Source: Chloroflexota bacterium (lineage in GTDB: Bacteria > Chloroflexota > Anaerolineae > Caldilineales > Caldilineaceae). From it: a stretch of DNA of 8,201 nucleotides. This document shows positions 1 to 4,752 of this stretch, in pieces (the first letter of the stretch is position 1; each line of letters starts with the position of its first letter). The DNA is taken from NCBI GenBank assembly GCA_016199425.1, contig JACQGT010000259.1:1-8201 (forward strand), written 5' to 3'. The notes beneath the pieces are model-generated. The model was not told the origin of the DNA and did not search any database. It saw nothing but the letters and a program-made list of their open reading frames with translations. Made by a program: the position numbers and the translations under genes.

Positions 1-2
1 CG

Positions 3-182
3 CCGCCGCCTATGTCCGGGATGTTGACCGAACCCGCTGCCGAGATCACCTGGGATGGCAGCACCTGGGCGGTGACCGACGATCTGTTCGTCTCTGCCGG
101 CGCCATGCATCTGGCGAATGAACTGAACTGGCTTGGTCCGCATCTGGGCTCCCTGCCCTTCCCGCCTGACAAGGCTCAGTAA
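3..182 (+). CDS. C-terminal end of an unrecognised protein (5' truncated)
   Basis: An open frame enters from the left edge and ends at TAA 180-182, giving about 59 residues that finish in ...LPFPPDKAQ. The stretch has normal coding composition with mixed hydrophobic and acidic residues (for example ITWDGSTWAV and FVSAGAMHLANELNWL). I see no cofactor motif, signal or clear membrane segment in this fragment. It is co-oriented with the cytochrome c gene downstream, but a repeat-filled gap of almost 300 bases separates them, so a shared operon is not supported. The start lies outside the window. I do not recognise the family and assign no function. Confidence 0.6.
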   Translation, partial: PPPMSGMLTEPAAEITWDGSTWAVTDDLFVSAGAMHLANELNWLGPHLGSLPFPPDKAQ

Positions 183-219
183 AGTAAGGTAAGGACTCGT
201 CGAAACTTGCCGCAGTGGT

Positions 220-286
220 CAGTTATCAGTGGTCAGTGAGCAGTTATCAGTGAGCGGTGAAACCGGGTCACTGATGACTGCTCACT
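220..286. repeat. CAGTGAGCAGT/ATCAGTG repeat tract with inverted copies
   Basis: AGTTATCAGTG occurs twice as a direct repeat (221-231 and 242-252). The 20 bases at 234-253 are nearly the reverse complement of 268-287 (18 of 20 match), so the tract can fold into a hairpin. A further related copy, GACTGCTCACTGATGAC, lies at 401-417 beyond the inserted element. The tract resembles the short ATCAGT-type intergenic repeats found in many copies in some bacterial genomes. Copy number elsewhere cannot be seen from this window. Confidence 0.7.
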
Positions 287-401
287 CAATGCCATTAAGT
301 TAAGCGTGGAGGGAGCATCCTCAGATGCGGCTCTACCGCTGTGGACCCGCATCTGAGGATGCTCCCTCCACAGCAAATTAGTTCTTAACTTAATGACATT
401 G
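287..401. mobile_element. Non-coding inverted-repeat element (MITE-like), about 115 bp
   Basis: The termini 287-304 and 384-401 are inverted repeats of 18 bp with one mismatch (CAATGYCATTAAGTTAAG). Inside them lies a perfect 25-bp inverted repeat, 306-330 against 347-371, around a 16-base loop. The element is flanked by a direct repeat ACTGCTCACT (277-286 and 402-411), which fits a 10-bp target duplication. Removing the element plus one copy restores a continuous ACTGCTCACTGATGAC repeat tract. There is no coding capacity, so movement would need a transposase from elsewhere. A caution is that the flanking direct repeat lies within a tract that is itself repetitive, so the footprint is less certain than the one at 3859-3951. 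Confidence 0.6.
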
Positions 402-477
402 ACTGCTCACTGATGACTAGAGATTCGGGCTGGGTCATTACCGTCATTCCATTATTGTGCGAAAGGTACGTATACAA

Positions 478-1248
478 ATGCAGGAAAATCATCCCCGGAC
501 AGCGGTTGTTGGGCCATTGGTGGGTCTGGCGCTGTTGGTGATCGCCATCGTCGCTGCCATCAATTATCTGCAACAGGGCGTGGCGGAGCTACAGGCGCAA
601 ACGGTATCCACAGCAGCAGCATCTGCCCCAACCGCGTCTCAGCCACTCTCCGACGGCGCATCCAGCGCGCCACCTGCAGCCGAGGGTACAACTGCGCCGG
701 CCACCGCTGTCCCCGCAGCGATCGCAGCGACGGCGACGGTAACCGACTCTGTCGTCAGCGTCGCCACGCCAGCCGCCAGCCAGACCGCAGAAGATACAAC
801 TGCGTCGGCCACCGCTGTCCCCGCAGCGGTCGCCGCGATGACGGTCACCGCCTCCGTCGCCAGCGTCGCTCCGCCAGCCGCTAGCCAGGCCCCAGCGCCG
901 GACACCCAAACGGCGGCGCCGCCGAGTGCATCCGCTGATGTGCTGGCTGTCATCAGCAAAGCTGGCTGCGCCGCCTGTCACACCATCCCTGGCGTGGCCG
1001 GCGCGGTCGGGCAGCTCGGGCCAGACCTGGCCAACATCGGTGTGGACGGCGCAACACGCAGACCCGATTTTACAGCCGCGGACTACATCAGCGAATCGAT
1101 CAGGACGCCGAACGCATTCCTTGTCCCTGAATGTCCGATCGGCCCCTGCCTGGCGAATATCATGCCGCAGACCTTCTCCCAGACGCTCACCGAGCAGGAA
1201 ATCGCGACGCTTGTTGATTACCTGACAACGCTCAAGAGCAGTCAGTAG
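478..1248 (+). CDS. Membrane-anchored monohaem cytochrome c with duplicated Ala/Pro/Thr linker
   Basis: This is a predicted electron-carrier cytochrome c tethered to the outer face of the cytoplasmic membrane. In the 256-residue form, residues 1-8 are polar or basic and residues about 9-30 form one hydrophobic anchor (GPLVGLALLVIAIVAAI). A low-complexity Ala/Pro/Thr/Ser linker runs from about 40 to 155. The haem domain occupies 156-256, with the haem-binding CAACH at C164, C167 and H168 and a likely axial methionine at M229 in NIMPQTF. The C-terminal helix (LTEQEIATLVDYL) is typical of class I cytochromes c. An extra cysteine pair, CPIGPC, precedes the methionine loop. The linker holds two 36-residue repeats. 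I chose ATG 478 because AAGG at 463-466 lies 11 bases upstream; a GTG at 457 in the same frame would add seven residues but has no ribosome site. The redox partner is unknown, since no oxidase or complex III gene is in view. Confidence 0.85.
   Translation: MQENHPRTAVVGPLVGLALLVIAIVAAINYLQQGVAELQAQTVSTAAASAPTASQPLSDGASSAPPAAEGTTAPATAVPAAIAATATVTDSVVSVATPAASQTAEDTTASATAVPAAVAAMTVTASVASVAPPAASQAPAPDTQTAAPPSASADVLAVISKAGCAACHTIPGVAGAVGQLGPDLANIGVDGATRRPDFTAADYISESIRTPNAFLVPECPIGPCLANIMPQTFSQTLTEQEIATLVDYLTTLKSSQ
685..893 (+). repeat. Two tandem 108-bp units in the cytochrome c linker
   Basis: The segment beginning at 687 is repeated from 795, a period of 108 bp or exactly 36 codons. The first 39 bases of the two copies differ at only two positions, and both units then drift. 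In protein they read ATAVPAA(I/V)AA ... V(T/P)PAASQ. The in-frame period and the flexible composition indicate a linker lengthened by duplication. Confidence 0.75.
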
Positions 1249-1306
1249 TCGTTGAACGTCAACACATCGCTTACCTGCCTTGATACAATGAGCGAACGTC
1301 GAGCCA

Positions 1307-1560
1307 TCAATCTTCGGCTATGGCGTCTGGCCGGGGCAATGAGACCCAATCGGGTTTCCAGATGCATACGCGGTTGCGTCCCGTCTGCTTGGCGTTGTAG
1401 AGGGCCTGATCAGCAGGTTAAGCAGGGCGTCGGGCGAAGGATGGCTGGTTGCATCGGCAGTGAAGTGCGATACACCCAGACTGGCCGTCAGGCGGCCATG
1501 GAGGAAGGGGTGCGCTTCGACAGCGGATCGTAGCTTCTCGGCCGCGGTCGCGCGTTGGAA
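1307..1560 (-). pseudogene. Truncated, frameshifted GGDEF (diguanylate cyclase) domain remnant
   Basis: Reading the minus strand from 1560, the translation FQRATAAEKLRSAVE...GRLTASLGVSHF...SPDALLNL matches the C-terminal third of a GGDEF domain: the AEKLR helix, the T(A/V)SLGV strand and the LL..AD helix. At about 1414 the frame breaks. Restoring one base gives ADQALYNAKQTGRNRV, the signature end of GGDEF proteins, then IWKPDW... and a TGA at 1309-1307. The first two thirds of the domain, including the GG(D/E)EF active site, are absent, because the sequence immediately upstream is the tail of the HD-GYP gene. The relic therefore cannot make cyclic-di-GMP. A deletion that joined a downstream GGDEF gene to the HD-GYP gene explains it best. 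Sequencing error could account for the single-base shift but not for the missing two thirds. Confidence 0.75.
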
Positions 1561-3842
1561 CTGGATAAATCCAGAGTCTCGGCGCGCAGGCGCATCCATT
1601 CGCCCTCTGAGATTTGTAGAAAGGCATCGACCACAGCGGGGTCAAACTGTGTTCCACTCCCTGCCAGGATTTCCTGCCGGGCAAACGAATAGGGCTGTCC
1701 GGCGCGATAAGGACGATCGGATGTGATGGCATCTAAAGTGTCAGCGACGGCGAAAATACGCGCACCGAGTGGAATGGCCGAACCGGCCAACCCCAGGGGA
1801 TAACCAGCGCCATCCCAACGCTCCTGATGCGCACACACAATTTCTGCCGCACCTTCCAGGAAGGGGATCCCGGCCAAAATGCGGCGACCCCATTCGGGAT
1901 GGTTGCGCATGATGGCGCGCTCTTCATCTGTCAGCGGGCCAGGTTTCAACAAAATGGCGTCCGGCACGCCTATCTTGCCAATATCGTGCAACAGCGCGCC
2001 GCGGCGCAGGACGGCCAGTTCGTTTTCAGGGATTCCCATTCGGCGCGCCAGTGCGAGGGTAAAAAGAACGACACGGCGTGAATGGCCCTCCGTCTCTTTG
2101 TCCCGGGCATCCAGCGCCGCAACCAGCGCATCCAGTGTGTGGTCGTAGGCAGCGCCCAAATCGCGGAATAGACGGGCATTCTCGATCGCAGGGGCCAGTT
2201 GGGAGGCCAGTGTTTCCAGTAGGAGGATATCATCCGTCCCAAAGAGACCCGGTTGATCGCTGCTTACGCCGAGAACACCGAGCAGTTCATCCTCACGCAG
2301 GATGGGGACCGCGATCTGGGCGCGCCGTTCAAGAGCCGGCAAAAGAACGAAGTCAGTGTGCGCACTTGTATCGTTGGTGCATTGGGTGCGACGGCTGAGC
2401 GCAGCCAGACCCAACAGACCCTGGCCGAGCCAGGTGCGCTCACCCAACTCGATCTCCGCTGCGCCCCGACCGGCAGCCGCATACGCCACGAGTTCCTGGC
2501 TCACGGTGTCATACAGCAAAAGTTGCGAGAGAAAGTTACCAAAGCGTCCTGCCACACATGCGACCATCTGGGTGGCAACTTCGTGCAGGTCCAGGGTGGC
2601 GGCGATATTCCGCCCCAGTTCGTTCAACAAGCCCAATTCTTCCACGCGGGCCTTCAGAGCAGCCTCGCGCTCCTGCACGGCAAGGATCATTGCCTGGAAT
2701 GCCTGGGCTGGCTGGTCGATTTCTTCGGTGGATGGACCACTCACCGGCAGAGTGTTTGCAAATTGACCGGAGGCCACGTCTTGCGCCGCGGCCACAAGAC
2801 GGGCAAGCAGTCCTGTCAGGGTACGCGCAAGCGCTGTCGCTACGCCAACCGCCGCAAGCAATACCAAGAGAGTAATGGATATCCATTGGCGCGTGAGAGC
2901 GGTGACAGGGGCAAATGCCTCGGACTGATCCTCTTTTATCACAAATCCCCAAGCGGCCTGAGGAATAAAACGATAGGCGGCCAACACGGGTACACCGCGA
3001 TAGTCGGGTGTGCGGATGATGCCTTCCTGTCCATAGCTGGCCAAATAGGCGGATTTTGCATTCGCTGAGTCGAGCGGAATGCGCAGATGGAGAGCGGCGT
3101 CAGCATAGAATTGGAGAGGGGTAAGGAAAAGGCTAGAGTCGCCGTCCGTGCGCGCTAGCAACGTTTCTCCAGTTTTTCCCATACCAGGCCAGCTACCCAT
3201 GAGTGGATAGACCGTCTCATTCATATCCACGCGGATGATCACGGCGCCGTGTACCTGATGCAGGACGGTCGCGGTGGGCAAGTCAACAGCGTATAAAATA
3301 TGCCCAAAGGCCATTTCGATTGGGCCGCTGGCGGCCTCTCGATGGATATCTTCCACAAATTCACCGGTTGGCGCGCTGAGCGTTTGCACAACAGCCCGGT
3401 TTTCAGACAGGTTGGCGCCAACGTGCGCGGGGTCAGTTGAAAGGACCACCTTGCCAGCGACATCCACAAACATAATTTCTGTGTAGCCGGAGCGAGACTT
3501 TTGGAGGCTGATCAGGTTGTCCGTGACAAATCCAGCGAAGGCCTCTCGGCGCTTGAGATCGGTCTGCGGGTCGATAATTTCAGTGAAATGTTCCTGATTG
3601 AGGAAGTTTTCGGCCAACAAGCGCGAATCGGCGCTGGTGAGATCAAGCCAGGCGCTGATCTGCTCTTTCTTCAGGTCGGCTACGGATGTCAATTGGGCAA
3701 TCACGCGCTGCTCTACCGTGTCGCGTGCGTTGCGATAGGCCAGGCTGCCGATCAGCAAGGCTGGCACTGCGGTCATCACCAGGAGAACGATCAGCAGGCG
3801 CACTTGCAGGCTGGAGATATGTAATGTTTTCACGGGTCTCAT
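1488..3842 (-). CDS. Transmembrane receptor with Cache-like sensor, HAMP, GAF and HD-GYP domains (predicted cyclic-di-GMP phosphodiesterase)
   Basis: This 784-residue protein is a predicted membrane signal receptor that degrades cyclic-di-GMP. Residues about 12-36 form the first membrane helix. Residues 37-318 form a large outer sensor with double-Cache character (DLKKEQISAWL near its start, AAWGFVIKED near its end). About 319-339 is the second helix, 340-395 a HAMP linker, 400-560 a GAF domain and 565-755 an HD-GYP domain. Catalytic residues visible are H587, H619-D620 in LLHDIGKIGVPD, H648 in RNHPEWG, D701 and the HQERWDGAGYP motif at 672-682. This motif has Q673 where the classical HHE motif has its second histidine, a common variant. 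Residues after about 758 are an unnatural tail (ARPRPRSYDPLSKR...) read out of frame through the GGDEF relic. ATG 3842 has no clear ribosome site; GTG 3833, three codons in, is an alternative. A MITE-like insertion ends just upstream. Confidence 0.88.
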   Translation of the reverse strand: MRPVKTLHISSLQVRLLIVLLVMTAVPALLIGSLAYRNARDTVEQRVIAQLTSVADLKKEQISAWLDLTSADSRLLAENFLNQEHFTEIIDPQTDLKRREAFAGFVTDNLISLQKSRSGYTEIMFVDVAGKVVLSTDPAHVGANLSENRAVVQTLSAPTGEFVEDIHREAASGPIEMAFGHILYAVDLPTATVLHQVHGAVIIRVDMNETVYPLMGSWPGMGKTGETLLARTDGDSSLFLTPLQFYADAALHLRIPLDSANAKSAYLASYGQEGIIRTPDYRGVPVLAAYRFIPQAAWGFVIKEDQSEAFAPVTALTRQWISITLLVLLAAVGVATALARTLTGLLARLVAAAQDVASGQFANTLPVSGPSTEEIDQPAQAFQAMILAVQEREAALKARVEELGLLNELGRNIAATLDLHEVATQMVACVAGRFGNFLSQLLLYDTVSQELVAYAAAGRGAAEIELGERTWLGQGLLGLAALSRRTQCTNDTSAHTDFVLLPALERRAQIAVPILREDELLGVLGVSSDQPGLFGTDDILLLETLASQLAPAIENARLFRDLGAAYDHTLDALVAALDARDKETEGHSRRVVLFTLALARRMGIPENELAVLRRGALLHDIGKIGVPDAILLKPGPLTDEERAIMRNHPEWGRRILAGIPFLEGAAEIVCAHQERWDGAGYPLGLAGSAIPLGARIFAVADTLDAITSDRPYRAGQPYSFARQEILAGSGTQFDPAVVDAFLQISEGEWMRLRAETLDLSSSNARPRPRSYDPLSKRTPSSMAA

Positions 3843-3858
3843 CCGATGAAAGGGATTC

Positions 3859-3951
3859 GTATCTTCTCAATTTGTAGGGGTGGACCTCTGTGTCCATCCG
3901 CTGCGGGTAGGCATAGAGGCCTGCCCCTACCCCGTGTGATTGAGAAGATAC
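3859..3951. mobile_element. 93-bp MITE-like element with 13-bp inverted ends and 8-bp target duplication
   Basis: The ends are perfect 13-bp inverted repeats, GTATCTTCTCAAT at 3859-3871 and its complement at 3939-3951. Immediately outside them is the identical octamer AGGGATTC at 3851-3858 and 3952-3959, a textbook target-site duplication. Inside is a second, imperfect inverted repeat (3874-3894 against 3910-3930, 16 of 21 matching). All five mismatches are transitions, and four of them would still pair as G-U in RNA. The element carries no gene. It lies in the gap between the divergent HD-GYP gene and the small membrane protein gene; its duplication starts 8 bases from the HD-GYP start codon, so it should form a hairpin in that gene's leader or separate the gene from its old promoter. 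Confidence 0.85.
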
Positions 3952-3959
3952 AGGGATTC

Positions 3960-4142
3960 TGAAAAATAGTTCATCCCTATGAATCGTAGACACGACGAGC
4001 ATCCAATTTCTTACCTTGCGCGACAGACCGAATCGAAAATTTCGGCTTGTGCGCAGGTTGCGCAATGCCGGGGTAAGATGTAAACTGACTACAACATCAG
4101 AGAAAATAGAAGGGGAAATCGATCCCCATCATATCCAATCCC
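3960..4142. other. Divergent intergenic region, no gene seen
   Basis: Between the inserted element and the ribosome site of the small membrane protein I see no coding frame. The region must hold the promoter of the rightward gene and perhaps the displaced one of the HD-GYP gene. A candidate site is the hyphenated repeat TGCGCA-GGT-TGCGCA at 4050-4064. It overlaps a weak TTGCGC (4059-4064 region) / TAAACT (4081-4086) promoter-like pair spaced about 17 bases. A short imperfect hairpin, CCGAA/TTCGG, lies at 4028-4045. None of these is strong enough to call as a promoter. Confidence 0.35.
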
Positions 4143-4150
4143 AAAGGAGG
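4143..4150 (+). promoter_or_regulatory. Strong ribosome binding site for the methionine-rich membrane protein
   Basis: AAAGGAGG ends five bases before ATG 4156. It is the strongest Shine-Dalgarno match in the window and fixes the start, even though the gene has many internal ATG codons. Confidence 0.85.
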
Positions 4151-4155
4151 GAAAA

Positions 4156-4608
4156 ATGAACGTCATCGGCGCAATCGTAGCAGGGTTGGCAGGCACTATC
4201 GTCATGAGTATGTTGATGGCAGTAGCGCCTATGATGGGTATGCCCAAGATGGATATTGTGGGTATACTCGGTTCGATGTTTAGCAAGCAGGGCAATACGA
4301 TGATCGGCTGGGTGATGCACCTGATCATGGGCATCATCTTCGGCCTCATCTACGCCTTGCTCTGGAACAGCGGTATCGGTACGGCTACTCTGGTCGGCGG
4401 CTTGATTTTCGGCGTCGTGCATTGGCTTGTCGTGGGCCTGATGATGGGGGGCGTCCCAATGATGCATGCCGGGGTCAAGGCCGGCACGGTCAAAGCCCCC
4501 GGCATTTATATGATGAATAATGGCGGTATGATGGCCTTTGTCGGTGGTCTGGTGGGCCATGCGGTCTTCGGGCTGGTGGTGGGATTGGTCTACGGGCTGC
4601 TGGCCTAA
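4156..4608 (+). CDS. Small methionine-rich four-helix membrane protein (DUF6789-like)
   Basis: This 150-residue protein is almost entirely membrane embedded. Predicted helices lie at about 4-24, 48-69, 77-98 and 124-148, with glycine-rich packing faces. It has 20 methionines (about 13 percent), many as MM pairs at or near helix ends: APMMGMPKMD at 24-33, GLMMGGVPMMHAG at 94-106, YMMNNGGMM at 118-126. Histidines sit beside them (H55, H89, H104, H135). I recall similar proteins annotated as a DUF6789-type family of unknown function in Chloroflexota, but I am not certain of the family name. The Met/His pattern invites a metal-related guess; nothing in the neighbourhood supports it, so I assign no function. 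It appears monocistronic, with a strong ribosome site upstream and a terminator 12 bases after its stop. Confidence 0.82.
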   Translation: MNVIGAIVAGLAGTIVMSMLMAVAPMMGMPKMDIVGILGSMFSKQGNTMIGWVMHLIMGIIFGLIYALLWNSGIGTATLVGGLIFGVVHWLVVGLMMGGVPMMHAGVKAGTVKAPGIYMMNNGGMMAFVGGLVGHAVFGLVVGLVYGLLA

Positions 4609-4620
4609 ACGCCAGTCGCT

Positions 4621-4677
4621 TGAACGAACAAAAAGGGAGGCGGAGCACAGTGCTCCGCCTCCCTTTTTGTTCGTTCA
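4621..4677. terminator. Perfect 28-bp palindrome acting as bidirectional terminator
   Basis: Bases 4621-4648 are the exact reverse complement of 4650-4677 around a single central base. The core stem GGGAGGCGGAGCA/TGCTCCGCCTCCC is bordered by AAAAA on the left and TTTTT on the right, so each strand gives a GC-rich hairpin followed by a U-tract. It lies between convergent genes: 12 bases after the stop of the membrane protein and about 75 bases after the stop of the debranching enzyme on the other strand. This fits factor-independent termination in both directions. Confidence 0.9.
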
Positions 4678-4741
4678 ATTCCGGGAATCGACCAGAATGC
4701 GCCAGGAAATTACGGAATTGGTCGGGTCGATTCCCGGAATT
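4677..4741. repeat. 65-bp element with perfect 17-bp terminal inverted repeats
   Basis: AATTCCGGGAATCGACC at 4677-4693 is the exact reverse complement of 4725-4741, with a 31-base interior. It abuts the terminator palindrome on one side and stops 11 bases before the stop codon of the debranching enzyme. I see no flanking target duplication and no U-tract. It could be a repeat element or an extra 3' hairpin of the debranching gene. Confidence 0.75.
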
Positions 4742-4752
4742 AGGTCAAGCTG

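Noticed and set aside
220..420. Possible CRISPR array in the repeat tract
   Set aside because: The repeats are short, overlapping and partly inverted, without regular unique spacers; inverted-repeat insertion explains the pattern better.
589..981. Minus-strand frames across the cytochrome c linker
   Set aside because: They mirror the low-complexity Ala/Pro/Thr coding repeat; the haem motif and anchor fix the plus-strand frame as the real one.
1251..1263. Small hairpin GTTGA-ACG-TCAAC after the cytochrome stop
   Set aside because: The stem is five pairs without a T-tract, too weak to call a terminator.
1252..1533. Plus-strand open frame of 93 codons after the cytochrome gene
   Set aside because: It overlaps the GGDEF relic on the other strand, which accounts for the sequence, and it has no ribosome site or recognisable motif.
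2253..3068. Plus-strand open frame of 271 codons
   Set aside because: It lies wholly antisense to the GAF and HAMP part of the HD-GYP gene, has no recognisable domain, and is the kind of long shadow frame expected in GC-rich coding DNA.
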